Shown: positions 1 to 10,208, counted from the first letter of the stretch. The stretch is DNA of 64,000 nucleotides from a bacterium (GCA_022774325.1 JALFNN010000039.1:42808-106807), one strand, 5' to 3'. The notes: a model not told the origin generated them from the letters alone. Made by a program: numbers and translations.

Positions 1-1
1 T

Positions 2-2374
2 CCGAAGCTTGCGAAGGGAATAGTTAAAAGGGACGTTATTCGTATCGTCACCCCAGGCACCAATCTTGACATGCAGGCACTGGATGAGACGAAAAACAAC
101 TATATCATGAGTATCGTATACATCGCAGATCGTTTCGGGCTGTCTGTTGCTGATGTAACGACAGGTGAATACATGGTCACAGAAATCGAATCTTCCGGAA
201 AAATGATGGACGAACTTACGAAATTTATGCCCTCGGAGATCATTTGTAATGAGGCGTTCTATATGAGCGGAATGAATCTGGATGATCTGAAAAACCGGCT
301 TGGAATCACCATCTATTCTCTGGACGCCTGGTATTTTGACGATGCACTCTGTCGAAAGACACTGATGGAGCATTTTCAAGTGAAATCGCTGCAGGGACTC
401 GGCCTTGAAGACTATGACTGTGGTATGATTGCAGCGGGCGCATTGTTGAAATATCTGGAAGAAACACAAAAAAATTCGCTGTCCCATCTGAGCCGGCTTA
501 CCACCTATACGACGGGAAATTATATGGTCCTTGACAGTTCGACGCGTCGAAATCTGGAACTGGTTGAGACGTTGCGGGAGAAGCAGAAACGAGGTTCGCT
601 TCTGTGGGTGCTGGACAAGACGAAAACAGCAATGGGTGCCCGAACTCTTCGAAAATATGTGGAGCAGCCACTTATCGATAAAGCTTCTATTAAAAAGAGA
701 CAGGATGCGATAGAAGAATTAAAGAACAACGCTATTTGCAGAGAGGAAATACGGGAGTACTTAGGTCCTGTGTATGATCTGGAGCGCCTGGTCGGAAAGA
801 TCACCTACCAGTCTGCAAATCCGCGTGATCTGATTGCATTTCAGAGCTCCCTTTCCATGCTGCCTCCGATTAAATGCATCCTGGAGGATATGCAGTCAGA
901 GCTTCTGAAAGAGATTTACGGGGAAATGGATACACTTGAGGAGCTTTGCACTCTGGTCAAGGAAGCAATCATGGAAGATCCGCCGCTTGCAATGAAGGAA
1001 GGCGGCATTATTCGTGAAGGCTACAACGAAGAAGTAGACCGCCTGCGCAGAGCTAAATCGGATGGAAAGGGCTGGCTTGCTGAGCTGGAAGCAAAAGAGC
1101 GGGAGAAGACGGGAATTAAAAATCTGAGGATCCGTTATAACAAGGTGTTTGGCTATTATCTGGAAGTGACGAATTCGTTCAAAAATCTGGTGCCCGATTA
1201 CTATGTGAGAAAACAGACGCTGGCCAACGCGGAACGTTATATCATCCCGGAGCTGAAAGAACTGGAAGACACGATTCTGGGAGCTGAGGACAGGCTTTGT
1301 GCACTGGAATATGAACTGTACTGTGAAGTGCGGAACAAAATCGCCGGAGAAATCCTTCGTATCCAGACGACTGCAAAAGCGATTGCCAAGCTGGATGTGA
1401 TTGCCTCCCTTGCCCAGGTTGCGGAGAGAAATAATTATGTCCGCCCGAAAATTAACGAGAAAGGTGTCATTGATATCAAAGACGGACGTCACCCGGTGGT
1501 GGAGAAAATGATCCCTAATGATATGTTTATCTGCAATGATACCTATCTGGATGATAAAAAGAACCGCATTTCGATTATCACCGGACCGAATATGGCCGGT
1601 AAATCGACGTACATGCGTCAGACTGCATTGATCGTATTGATGGCACAGATCGGTTCATTTGTCCCGGCATCGTCCGCGAATATCGGACTTGTAGATCGTA
1701 TTTTCACGCGAGTAGGTGCCTCCGATGATTTGGCATCCGGACAGAGTACCTTTATGGTGGAAATGAACGAGGTGGCGAATATCCTGAGAAATGCAACCAG
1801 CAAAAGCCTTCTGATCCTGGACGAGATCGGAAGAGGAACCAGTACCTTCGATGGCTTAAGTATCGCATGGGCGGTCGTGGAACATATCAGCAATAGTAAG
1901 CTTCTGGGGGCGAAGACATTATTTGCTACACATTATCATGAATTAACGGAGCTGGAAGGGAAAATCGATAATGTCAATAATTACTGTATTGCTGTAAAGG
2001 AAAAGGGAGATGATATCGTCTTCCTTCGAAAAATAGTAAAAGGCGGTGCGGATAAGAGCTACGGAATCCAGGTTGCTAAACTGGCGGGGGTTCCGGATTC
2101 TGTCATTAATCGTGCGAAAGAAATCGTGGAAGAGCTGGTCAATGCAGATATTACGGCGCGGGTGAAGGAAATCGCCGTACAGGGAGAAAACCAGAAGAAA
2201 AAGCCACAGAAGAAGCTGGATGAAGTTGATCTGGCACAGTTTTCTCTTTTCGATACGGTAAAGGATGATGATGTTCTGAAAGAATTAGAAGAACTGGATA
2301 TCAGTCATATGACTCCGATCGATGCGATGAACAAATTGTATCAGCTCCAGAATAAACTGAAAAATCGATGGTAA
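2..2374 (+). CDS. mutS: DNA mismatch repair protein MutS (5' end outside the window)
   Basis: This ATPase recognises mismatches and starts mismatch repair with MutL. The reading frame is open from base 2, and the peptide before the first Met (base 71) reads KRDVIRIVTPGT, a conserved MutS domain I segment, so the true start lies upstream and Met71 is internal. The fragment shows 790 residues; full MutS is about 870-880. The Walker A motif GPNMAGKST is near visible residue 528, Walker B LLILDEIGRGTSTFDG near 603, and ATHYHELTEL about 40 residues further. It is followed after 34 bp by mutL, the usual clostridial pair. Identity is secure; only the N-terminus is unseen. Confidence 0.97.
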   Translation, partial: PKLAKGIVKRDVIRIVTPGTNLDMQALDETKNNYIMSIVYIADRFGLSVADVTTGEYMVTEIESSGKMMDELTKFMPSEIICNEAFYMSGMNLDDLKNRLGITIYSLDAWYFDDALCRKTLMEHFQVKSLQGLGLEDYDCGMIAAGALLKYLEETQKNSLSHLSRLTTYTTGNYMVLDSSTRRNLELVETLREKQKRGSLLWVLDKTKTAMGARTLRKYVEQPLIDKASIKKRQDAIEELKNNAICREEIREYLGPVYDLERLVGKITYQSANPRDLIAFQSSLSMLPPIKCILEDMQSELLKEIYGEMDTLEELCTLVKEAIMEDPPLAMKEGGIIREGYNEEVDRLRRAKSDGKGWLAELEAKEREKTGIKNLRIRYNKVFGYYLEVTNSFKNLVPDYYVRKQTLANAERYIIPELKELEDTILGAEDRLCALEYELYCEVRNKIAGEILRIQTTAKAIAKLDVIASLAQVAERNNYVRPKINEKGVIDIKDGRHPVVEKMIPNDMFICNDTYLDDKKNRISIITGPNMAGKSTYMRQTALIVLMAQIGSFVPASSANIGLVDRIFTRVGASDDLASGQSTFMVEMNEVANILRNATSKSLLILDEIGRGTSTFDGLSIAWAVVEHISNSKLLGAKTLFATHYHELTELEGKIDNVNNYCIAVKEKGDDIVFLRKIVKGGADKSYGIQVAKLAGVPDSVINRAKEIVEELVNADITARVKEIAVQGENQKKKPQKKLDEVDLAQFSLFDTVKDDDVLKELEELDISHMTPIDAMNKLYQLQNKLKNRW

Positions 2375-2408
2375 GATAAGATACTTAGAATGAATAAAGG
2401 AGAACAAT

Positions 2409-4547
2409 ATGCCGCATATTGAATTGTTGGATCAGATCACAATTGATAAAATAGCAGCCGGGGAAGTGATAGAAAGGCCGGCCTCGGTGATCAAAGAACT
2501 GGTGGAAAACGCAATTGATGCCGGTGCAACGGCGGTTGTAGTAGAGATAGAGGATGGTGGTATCACATTTATGCGGATCACCGATAATGGATGTGGGATT
2601 GAGAGGGACGATGTTAGAAAAGCATTCCTACGCCATTCGACGAGTAAGATTCGAAGCGCAGATGATTTAGTGCACATCTCTTCGCTTGGATTTCGTGGTG
2701 AGGCGCTTTCCAGTATTGCCGCTGTTGCTCAGGTTGAATTGGTGACAAAAACGGCGAATGATATATTTGGAACCCGGTATGTTATAGAAGGAGGACAGGA
2801 AAAGGTTCTGGAAGAAACGGGAGCTCCCGACGGAACAACGTTTTTGGTACGTCAGCTCTTCTATAATACACCTGCAAGGAGAAAATTTTTAAAAACACCA
2901 ATGACAGAGGCAAGCCATATCAGCGATCTGCTGACACGGCTTGCACTTTCGCATCCAGAGGTTTCCTTCCAGTTCATCAATAACCATCAGCCGAAGATAC
3001 ATACATCCGGAAACGGACGTCTAAAAGATGTGATTTATCATATTTACGGACGAGAGATTGCCAATAATCTGCTCCCGCTGGAATATGATTGTGAAGGGAT
3101 GCGTGTTAATGGATTTCTTGGAAAACCGCTTATTTCCCGCGGAAATCGAAATTTTGAAAACTATTTTGTAAACGGACGATATATCCGCAGTAACATCTTG
3201 TCGAAAGGGATTGAAGACGCATATAAAGATTTTACGATGCAGCATAAATATCCGTTTGTAGCGTTTCACATTCAGGTGGATCCAGAGAAGATCGATGTCA
3301 ACGTACACCCGACAAAAATGGAACTTCGCTTCAGCAATCAGCAGGAGATTTACAATCGGATTTATCAGGCTGTCAGTGACGGCCTGCACGAAAAGAATCT
3401 GATCCCGGAAGTGGAGATACCGGAACCGCCGTCGCTTGAAAATAAAATAAATGACCGGAGAGCAGGTGCGAGGAAAAACACTGTATTGGTACAGGAGGTC
3501 CCAAAACGGCCTTACGGGAATTTGAATCCGGAACCAGTAAAAAAAGAAGAGAGCGATGAAGAGAAGAATCTTGATTATTTCATGAAAAAAATGAAGGAGA
3601 GAGTACAGGCTTATCATAATCAGGTTTCGCATGCGGAAGTGGAAAGCACGGAAGACATATCGAAAAAGGCACAGGAAACGGACAAGGTAAAAGAAGCTGT
3701 AAAAAGGCGCCTGAATTCCGAAAAAACAGAGCACGCTCTACAAAACAGTCATTCAAAAACAGAGTGCACTCTACAAAATAAGACAAGTAAAACAGAGTAC
3801 GATCCAATAAAAACAGAGCGAACTCTGCAAAAAGACAATAGTGATGTCCAAAAAACAGAGTGCGATCTGCAAAACAATCCACAATTTTCACATAATAATC
3901 CACAAAAGTCAGAAAAAAGCAAACAATTAGATTTGTTTGAGGAAAATTTACTCAAAAAAGAAGTAAAACAGGAGTATAAAATTATTGGTCAAGTGTTTGA
4001 TACTTATTGGTTGGTACAATTTCGGGATAGTCTCTATATTATCGATCAACATGCTGCACACGAAAGAGTATTGTATGAACGTACACTTGCAGGAATGAAA
4101 AATCGGGAGTATACTTCTCAGTACCTGAGTCCTCCGATCATCTTAAGTTTATCTATGCAGGAAATTGATGTACTGGAGACTTACAAAGACCGGTTCACAT
4201 CGATTGGATTTGAGATGGAACCATTCGGCGGCGATGAGTATGCTGTGAGAGCAGTTCCTGATAATCTATTCGGAATTGCTAAGAAGGAGCTCTTGCTTGA
4301 GATGTTGGATGGATTGTCTGAAGGCCTGGCTTCTAATCTGGAACCTTCATTGATTGATGAGAAAATTGCATCCATGTCTTGCAAAGCAGCGGTCAAGGGT
4401 AATTCCAGATTGTCTGCTGCAGAGGTTGAGGCTTTGATCGGTGAACTTCTGATGTTGGATAATCCATACCATTGTCCACACGGCAGGCCCACGATTATTT
4501 CAATGACCAAACGGGAACTTGAGAAAAAGTTTAAGCGTATCATTTAA
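2409..4547 (+). CDS. mutL: DNA mismatch repair protein MutL with endonuclease motif
   Basis: This is the partner of MutS and couples mismatch recognition to strand incision. The N-terminal GHKL ATPase has NAIDAGAT (about residue 34), DNGCGI (about 59) and GFRGEAL (about 95). The C-terminal dimer domain carries DQHAAHERVLYE near residue 546, matching the metal-binding DQHA(X)2E(X)4E endonuclease signature, plus SCKAAVK and CPHGRP near the end. The protein should therefore be a nicking MutL of the non-E. coli type. An AAAGGAG site sits just before the ATG. The linker (about residues 340-520) is long, charged and contains a repeated DNA motif (see findings). At 712 aa it is longer than most MutL because of this linker. 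Confidence 0.97.
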   Translation: MPHIELLDQITIDKIAAGEVIERPASVIKELVENAIDAGATAVVVEIEDGGITFMRITDNGCGIERDDVRKAFLRHSTSKIRSADDLVHISSLGFRGEALSSIAAVAQVELVTKTANDIFGTRYVIEGGQEKVLEETGAPDGTTFLVRQLFYNTPARRKFLKTPMTEASHISDLLTRLALSHPEVSFQFINNHQPKIHTSGNGRLKDVIYHIYGREIANNLLPLEYDCEGMRVNGFLGKPLISRGNRNFENYFVNGRYIRSNILSKGIEDAYKDFTMQHKYPFVAFHIQVDPEKIDVNVHPTKMELRFSNQQEIYNRIYQAVSDGLHEKNLIPEVEIPEPPSLENKINDRRAGARKNTVLVQEVPKRPYGNLNPEPVKKEESDEEKNLDYFMKKMKERVQAYHNQVSHAEVESTEDISKKAQETDKVKEAVKRRLNSEKTEHALQNSHSKTECTLQNKTSKTEYDPIKTERTLQKDNSDVQKTECDLQNNPQFSHNNPQKSEKSKQLDLFEENLLKKEVKQEYKIIGQVFDTYWLVQFRDSLYIIDQHAAHERVLYERTLAGMKNREYTSQYLSPPIILSLSMQEIDVLETYKDRFTSIGFEMEPFGGDEYAVRAVPDNLFGIAKKELLLEMLDGLSEGLASNLEPSLIDEKIASMSCKAAVKGNSRLSAAEVEALIGELLMLDNPYHCPHGRPTIISMTKRELEKKFKRII
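3724..3880 (+). repeat. Five imperfect palindrome-cored repeats inside the mutL linker
   Basis: Five units begin with AAAACAGAG followed by a 4-base core and CTCT, ATCT or ATCC, then mostly a CAAAA tail. The cores start at about 3727, 3769, 3800, 3827 and 3866. The second unit, AGAGTGCACTCT, is a perfect 12-bp palindrome. The translation repeats as KTE followed by ..LQ.. in the low-complexity linker. Confidence 0.7.
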
Positions 4548-4596
4548 TAAGCGTATATTTTTCAATGAATTAAGAAATGTAGAGGAGGTGTCCGTA

Positions 4597-5580
4597 ATGG
4601 AAGATAAACGGAAAGAAACGGACGATGTCACAAAACCGCCGATTATTGTATTGACCGGACCTACCGCTGTGGGAAAAACGAAAGCTTCGATCGGACTGGC
4701 AAAGGCGGTCGGTGGAGAAATCATTTCTGCAGATTCTATGCAGGTATATCGGCATATGGATATTGGGTCCGCAAAAATCCGCAGGGATGAAATGGAAGGA
4801 ATTCCTCATTATCTTGTGGACGTACTTGAGCCAGACGAAGAATTTCATGTAGCCAGATTTCAACAGATGGCAAAGCAGTCGATGGAGCAGATTTATGCAA
4901 ACGGACATATCCCGATCGTGGTGGGCGGAACAGGATTTTATATACAGGCACTTCTGTATGACATTGATTTCTCCGAAGGAGAAGAAAATACTGCGTATCG
5001 AAAGGAACTGGAAGCATTTGCAAATGAAAATGGTGCAAATGCGCTGCATGATCGTCTGCGCGAGGTGGATCCGAAATCTGCCGATGAGATTCATGCGAAT
5101 AATGTGAAGCGTGTGATAAGGGCACTGGAATTTTACCATCAGACGGGGATGCCCATCTCTCAGCATAATGAAGAAGAGCGTAAGAAAGAATCTCCGTATT
5201 CTTTTGCATATTTTGTTCTGAATGATGAGAGAAGCCGGCTTTACGAACGGATAGACAGGCGGGTAGATCAGATGATCGATGAGGGACTTGTGGACGAAGT
5301 CCGGGCACTAAAGCTGCGAGGCTATGACCGTAAAATGGTGTCTATGCAAGGGCTGGGCTATAAAGAAATTCTGTCATATCTTGAAGGGGAGTGTTCCCTT
5401 GAAGAGGCTGTTTATATTTTAAAACGGGACACCAGACATTTCGCAAAACGGCAGATTACCTGGTTTAAGCGGGAGCGTGATGTAATCTGGCTGCCCAAGG
5501 ATCAGTACAATTATGATGAAACTGCGATATTGGAAGCAATGCTGAGAATCTTAAGAGAAAGGAAAATAATAGAATCATGA
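4597..5580 (+). CDS. miaA: tRNA dimethylallyltransferase MiaA
   Basis: The enzyme transfers a dimethylallyl group to A37 of tRNAs that read UNN codons. The P-loop GPTAVGKT lies at about residues 20-27, followed by ISADSMQVYRHMDIGSAK and GGTGFYIQALL, all MiaA signatures. The open frame reaches up to 4519, but the ATG at 4597 is preferred: AGAGGAGGTG lies 8-9 bases before it, and the upstream extension would overlap the end of mutL. From 4597 the product is 327 aa, close to the family length. The 3' end overlaps the next gene by ATGA, indicating translational coupling. Confidence 0.95.
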   Translation: MEDKRKETDDVTKPPIIVLTGPTAVGKTKASIGLAKAVGGEIISADSMQVYRHMDIGSAKIRRDEMEGIPHYLVDVLEPDEEFHVARFQQMAKQSMEQIYANGHIPIVVGGTGFYIQALLYDIDFSEGEENTAYRKELEAFANENGANALHDRLREVDPKSADEIHANNVKRVIRALEFYHQTGMPISQHNEEERKKESPYSFAYFVLNDERSRLYERIDRRVDQMIDEGLVDEVRALKLRGYDRKMVSMQGLGYKEILSYLEGECSLEEAVYILKRDTRHFAKRQITWFKRERDVIWLPKDQYNYDETAILEAMLRILRERKIIES

Positions 5581-6875
5581 GTTTAAATCAAGAAACAGAA
5601 TCACTTTATATTCAGATGGGAATTGACCCGAACGTGCTGCGGTACGGACTTGAAATCGAAGCAGGACTGAAGGATCGGTTCGCTGAAATCGACCGGATGG
5701 CTGAATTTAATCAGCTCAAGGTTCTGCATGCAATGCAGGAGGCGAAGGTGAGCTCGGAATGTTTTAATTATGCGTCCGGATACGGATACAGTGATTTCGG
5801 AAGAGATACATTAGAACAAGTGTATGCAAATGTATTTCATACTGAAGATGCACTGGTGCGTCCTCAGATTACATGTGGAACCCATGCGCTGGCGCTGGCG
5901 CTTTCAGCCAATTTAAGGCCGGGAGACGAACTTCTTTCGATTGCAGGTAAACCTTATGATACGCTGGAAGAAGTGATCGGAATTCGTCCTTCCACCGGTT
6001 CACTTGCTGAATATGGAATTACCTATCGCCAGGTGGATCTGCTGCAGGATGGCAGTTTCGACTATGATAAGATACGTGAGGCGATCAATGAAAAAACCAA
6101 ACTGGTTACGATCCAGCGTTCGAAAGGGTATCAGACACGGCCAAGCTTTTCGGTAGATCAGATTGGGGAAGGGATTGCGTTTGTGAAAAAAATAAAGCCG
6201 GAACTTATTTGCATGGTGGATAACTGCTACGGTGAATTCGTAGAAGAGAAGGAGCCGAGTGATGTCGGTGCCGATATGGTTGTCGGATCCCTGATCAAGA
6301 ACCCCGGCGGAGGCCTTGCGCCGATCGGAGGCTATATTGCGGGAAGAAAGGATCTGATCGAGCAGTGTGCGTACCGTCTTACCTCACCGGGACTGGGGAA
6401 AGAGGTCGGTGCCTCTCTTGGTGTAATGCAGTCCTTCTATCAGGGGCTTTTCCTCGCACCGACCGTAGTGGCAGGCGCGTTAAAAGGAGCTGTTTTTGCA
6501 GCGAATATTTATGAAAAACTCGGATATCCGGTCATTCCGAACGGAAGTGAACCGCGTCATGATATTATTCAGGCGGTGACACTTGGAACACCAGAAGGCG
6601 TGATTGCGTTTTGCCAGGGAATCCAGGCTGCTGCACCGGTTGAAAGCTATGTGACACCGGTTCCGTGGGCGATGCCGGGTTATGACAGCGAAGTTATCAT
6701 GGCAGCCGGAGCGTTTGTGCAAGGATCCTCGATCGAACTTAGCGCCGATGGACCGATCAAACCACCGTATGCCGTTTATTTCCAGGGAGGATTGACCTGG
6801 GAACATGCTAAATTCGGAATCCTGATGTCACTTCAGAAACTCTATGACGCTGGAATCGTAAAGGAGCTTCCATAA
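5577..6875 (+). CDS. PLP-dependent methionine gamma-lyase family protein (YnbB-like)
   Basis: A 432-aa fold-type I PLP enzyme of the YnbB family, often labelled methionine gamma-lyase-like or aluminium resistance protein. Visible features are the cofactor region VDNCYGEFVEE and the probable Schiff-base lysine in SLIKNPGGGLAPIGGYIAG. The true substrate is not established for the family; a carbon-sulfur lyase role is inference. The ATG overlaps the miaA stop by four bases, so it belongs to the same operon. The association with miaA is common in Clostridia and Bacilli. Confidence 0.88.
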   Translation: MSLNQETESLYIQMGIDPNVLRYGLEIEAGLKDRFAEIDRMAEFNQLKVLHAMQEAKVSSECFNYASGYGYSDFGRDTLEQVYANVFHTEDALVRPQITCGTHALALALSANLRPGDELLSIAGKPYDTLEEVIGIRPSTGSLAEYGITYRQVDLLQDGSFDYDKIREAINEKTKLVTIQRSKGYQTRPSFSVDQIGEGIAFVKKIKPELICMVDNCYGEFVEEKEPSDVGADMVVGSLIKNPGGGLAPIGGYIAGRKDLIEQCAYRLTSPGLGKEVGASLGVMQSFYQGLFLAPTVVAGALKGAVFAANIYEKLGYPVIPNGSEPRHDIIQAVTLGTPEGVIAFCQGIQAAAPVESYVTPVPWAMPGYDSEVIMAAGAFVQGSSIELSADGPIKPPYAVYFQGGLTWEHAKFGILMSLQKLYDAGIVKELP

Positions 6876-8113
6876 TGGGAAAACAGATTGTGGTTGCAGG
6901 AGGAGGTGCTGCCGGTATGATGGCTGCACTTTCCGCTGCGGAAGAAGGGGCAAGCGTTACAATCGTGGAACACAATGATCGCGTCGGCAGGAAAATCCTT
7001 TCTACCGGAAACGGAAGATGCAATTATACAAATCTGTTCCAGAGCCCACAGTGCTACCGAAGCGATGAGAACGATTTCCCCTGGAAGATCATCAGCAGAT
7101 TTCCGGCAGAGTGGGTCATTCGTAAATTTGAAGAAATGGGTGTTATGCCAAAAGACAAAAATGGCTACATTTATCCGTTTTCCGAACAGGCAAGTGCGGT
7201 GCTGGATGTACTTCGTATGGAACTCGATCGATGCGGGGTCCGTATTGTGACATCTGCCCATGTGTCGGATATTTTAAGAACAAAAAAAGGCTGGCAGGTT
7301 GAAATTCTCCATGGTGGTAAAAAGAAAGAAAAAATGAATTGTGATTCCGTAATTCTTGCCTGCGGTTCGAGAGCAGCTTCAAAGCTCGGAAATGACGGAA
7401 GCGGTTACGATCTTGCGAAGAAGCTGGGGCATAAGATCATTCCTGTGGTCCCGGCACTTGTACAGCTCAAATGCCGGGAAAACTTTTATCCCTCTTTAGC
7501 AGGCGTGCGTGTGAACGGAAAAGTTTCTATATGGATTGACGGAAAGAAGCATGGAGAGGATACGGGCGAGCTACAGATGAATGCTTACGGTATTTCCGGA
7601 ATTCCGGTCTTTCAGATCAGCAGGATCGCGGCGAAAGGACTTTACCGGAAACAATCTGTCTGTGCAGAAGTTGATTTTATGCCGCAGTTAACGGACGATG
7701 CATGGAGACAGATGCTTGAAGAGAGGAAAAGGCTTCATCCAGAAAAGGAAATGAGTGTCTTTTTTACCGGAGTATTTCACAAGAAACTGTCGGAGGTGCT
7801 GCTCAAAATTTCAGGGATACCGCGGATGAAAAAGGCGGGGGAACTTACGGAGGCTGAACTGGAACGCCTGGTGAAAGAAGGGAAACATTTTCGGACAGAT
7901 ATTATAGATACGAATCCATTTGAACAGGCTCAGATTTGCGCAGGAGGTGTTTCGACAGCGGAACTTTCTGCTCAGACGATGGAATCACGCATTGCAAAAG
8001 GTATTTATTTCGCGGGTGAGCTGGTCGATGTGGACGGAATCTGCGGAGGATACAATCTGCACTGGGCATGGGCAAGCGGATATCTGGCAGGGAAAGGAGC
8101 AGCGAATGCTTAG
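6875..8113 (+). CDS. HI0933/YhiN-family FAD-dependent flavoprotein
   Basis: A 412-aa soluble flavoprotein. The N-terminal dinucleotide-binding motif GGGAAGMMAALSAAEEGA is followed by the family segment GRKILSTGNGRCNYTN. The C-terminus has GGYNLHWAWASGYLAG, the second FAD-contacting region. The start codon shares its A with the previous TAA, and AAGGAG sits nine bases upstream. The family is widespread but its substrate is unknown. It is followed by a second flavoprotein gene that overlaps it by 8 bp. Confidence 0.9.
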   Translation: MGKQIVVAGGGAAGMMAALSAAEEGASVTIVEHNDRVGRKILSTGNGRCNYTNLFQSPQCYRSDENDFPWKIISRFPAEWVIRKFEEMGVMPKDKNGYIYPFSEQASAVLDVLRMELDRCGVRIVTSAHVSDILRTKKGWQVEILHGGKKKEKMNCDSVILACGSRAASKLGNDGSGYDLAKKLGHKIIPVVPALVQLKCRENFYPSLAGVRVNGKVSIWIDGKKHGEDTGELQMNAYGISGIPVFQISRIAAKGLYRKQSVCAEVDFMPQLTDDAWRQMLEERKRLHPEKEMSVFFTGVFHKKLSEVLLKISGIPRMKKAGELTEAELERLVKEGKHFRTDIIDTNPFEQAQICAGGVSTAELSAQTMESRIAKGIYFAGELVDVDGICGGYNLHWAWASGYLAGKGAANA

Positions 8114-9797
8114 AATCAGTCAGTTAAAAATACAGGTGGGGCATACCGAAGAAGAATTGAAAAAGAAGGTACGGAAGCGTCTCGGAATTCAGGAAATGCA
8201 GTTGCTGGATCTTACCATTCGGAAAAGATCTCTGGATGCCAGGCGCAAGCCGGAACTTTATTATGTATACACCATTGATGTGAAAGTAAACGATGAGCAG
8301 GCTGTCTGGAAACGGGTGTCGAAGAAGAAAGGCAATTCAGATGTCAGCGTCTGCCGGGAAGAACGGTATCATTTCCCCGAAGAGGGCTCCTGCCGTCTGA
8401 AAGAAAGGCCGGTCATAGTCGGATGCGGTCCGGCGGGGATTTTCTGCGCGTATTTTCTGGCCAAGTGTGGGATGCGTCCGATCTTGATCGAGCGGGGAGC
8501 TCCTGTGGAAGAACGACAGGAGGATGTGAAGAAATTCTGGGAAACCGGAGTGCTTAAGCCGGATTCCAATGTTCAGTTCGGAGAGGGAGGAGCCGGAACA
8601 TTTTCCGACGGAAAACTCAATACACTAGTCAAAGACCCGAACGGAAGGATCAGGGCCGTGCTGGAAACCTTCGTTAAACACGGAGCGCCGGAGGAGATCC
8701 TGTATGACGCAAAACCGCATATCGGAACGGATATTCTGTGTACGGTCATTCGGAATATGCGCGAGCAGATTCTTGCATGGGGAGGAGAAGTTCATTTTCA
8801 TACGAAAATGACGTCACTTATCCTAAATGAGTCCGGACGAAAATTGAAGGGAATCTGGGTAGAAACAGATGCCGAAGAGAAAAATAACGTGAGGGAATTA
8901 CCGGTCGAAGTTCTGGTTTTGGCGCTGGGACACAGTGCGAGGGATACATTTGGCATGCTTTATGAGACCGGGATCCCAATGGAAGCAAAATCATTTGCGG
9001 TGGGGGTGCGTGCGGAGCATCCTCAGGAACTGATCAACCGTTCCCAGTACGGGGCAGAATATCCGGATTCACTCCCGGCTGCGGCTTATAAACTGACAGC
9101 AAAACTACCGAATGGGCGTGGTGTGTATTCATTCTGCATGTGTCCGGGTGGATATGTGGTCAATGCATCATCGGAAGAAGGACACCTGGCGGTAAACGGA
9201 ATGAGTTATCACGCGAGAGACAGCCGGAACGCCAACAGCGCTATCGTCGTAACCGTATCTCCGGAAGATTTTGGTTCCAAGCATCCGCTTTCTGGTGTGG
9301 AATTCCAGCGTAAACTGGAAAAGGCGGCCTATGAAGCGGGAAATGGCAGGATCCCGGTTCAGCGCTATGGGGATTTTTGCCAAAGTCTTCAATTGGATGC
9401 CGGGAAGTTGGACACACGTCCTGTGTGCATGGAATTCAGAGAAATGGTTCCGTGTATGAAAGGCGGTTGGAAAAAAGCGGAGCTAAAACAGATTTTCCCG
9501 GAGCAGATTGCAAGATCTCTGGTTGAGGGAATGGAAGAATTTAATACGAAAATCCGAGGTTTTTCGCATCCGGATACGATTCTTTCGGCGGTGGAAAGCA
9601 GAACCTCTTCCCCGGTCAGAATTCTCAGAAATGAAACGATGGAGAGCCGTATTTGCGGACTATATCCGTGTGGAGAAGGCGCCGGATATGCAGGCGGGAT
9701 TACGTCAGCCGCAGTGGACGGCATAAAGATCGCGGAAACGATCCGCAAAAAATATGCTTCATTCGACAAAAATGAAGATGCTTTAAGAAAAATTTAA
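8106..9797 (+). CDS. FAD-dependent dehydrogenase-like protein (COG2509 type)
   Basis: A 563-aa protein with an N-terminal region of about 90 residues (VGHTEEELKKKVRKRLG), then an FAD-binding motif VIVGCGPAGIFCAYFLA and QFGEGGAGTFSDGKLNT, typical of this family. The C-terminus has YPCGEGAGYAGGITSAAVDG. The frame extends upstream to 7920 inside the previous gene, but ATG 8106 begins the homologous protein and overlaps the upstream gene by only 8 bp. The reaction is not known. Confidence 0.88.
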   Translation: MLRISQLKIQVGHTEEELKKKVRKRLGIQEMQLLDLTIRKRSLDARRKPELYYVYTIDVKVNDEQAVWKRVSKKKGNSDVSVCREERYHFPEEGSCRLKERPVIVGCGPAGIFCAYFLAKCGMRPILIERGAPVEERQEDVKKFWETGVLKPDSNVQFGEGGAGTFSDGKLNTLVKDPNGRIRAVLETFVKHGAPEEILYDAKPHIGTDILCTVIRNMREQILAWGGEVHFHTKMTSLILNESGRKLKGIWVETDAEEKNNVRELPVEVLVLALGHSARDTFGMLYETGIPMEAKSFAVGVRAEHPQELINRSQYGAEYPDSLPAAAYKLTAKLPNGRGVYSFCMCPGGYVVNASSEEGHLAVNGMSYHARDSRNANSAIVVTVSPEDFGSKHPLSGVEFQRKLEKAAYEAGNGRIPVQRYGDFCQSLQLDAGKLDTRPVCMEFREMVPCMKGGWKKAELKQIFPEQIARSLVEGMEEFNTKIRGFSHPDTILSAVESRTSSPVRILRNETMESRICGLYPCGEGAGYAGGITSAAVDGIKIAETIRKKYASFDKNEDALRKI

Positions 9798-9877
9798 TGT
9801 CTAAAAAGGCTATACACGTTTTTTAAAATATGCTAAAATAATCACAGTTTGTGATTCAAAAAAGAGGAGGAGTACAG

Positions 9878-10138
9878 ATGAAGGGAGCCGGAAGCAAGAA
9901 TACATGGGCTCTGTTTCTGTTTGTTTTAACAGGAATTGTGCTGGGAGGTTTTATTGCCATGATGACAGAGAATGTACCGGCACTTAGCTGGCTGTCCTAT
10001 GGACAGACATTCGGATTTGACAGTCCGATCATTCTAAATCTCGGTATGGTGGTAATTACCTTTGGGCTTAGCATCAAGATTACGATAGCGAGCATCATTG
10101 GTGTAGTGCTTGCCATATTTATTTATCGTTTCTTATAG
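9878..10138 (+). CDS. DUF4321 small membrane protein
   Basis: An 86-aa protein with two hydrophobic segments (about residues 10-30 and 58-82) and the intervening LSYGQTFGFDSPIILNLGM typical of DUF4321. AGGAGG lies seven bases before ATG 9878; a longer frame from GTG 9851 would place the ribosome site inside the gene. It stands just before radC and the mre block, a conserved clostridial position. Function unknown; a role near the cell-shape machinery is only suggested by location. Confidence 0.8.
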   Translation: MKGAGSKNTWALFLFVLTGIVLGGFIAMMTENVPALSWLSYGQTFGFDSPIILNLGMVVITFGLSIKITIASIIGVVLAIFIYRFL

Positions 10139-10208
10139 ATGCCGTAAGGCATTTTTTGTGCTGTATGAGAACGTCTTTTTTCGAATTATCGAATCCTATA
10201 TAAGGATT

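Noticed and set aside
71..2374. Met at 71 as the mutS start
   Set aside because: In-frame codons 2-70 encode conserved MutS sequence, so the gene begins before the window.
3021..3734. 237-codon frame on the minus strand within mutL
   Set aside because: Antisense to a clear MutL, low-complexity Phe-rich peptide, no ribosome site.
3724..3880. CRISPR-like array in mutL
   Set aside because: Units are short, spacing is irregular and the reading frame continues through them.
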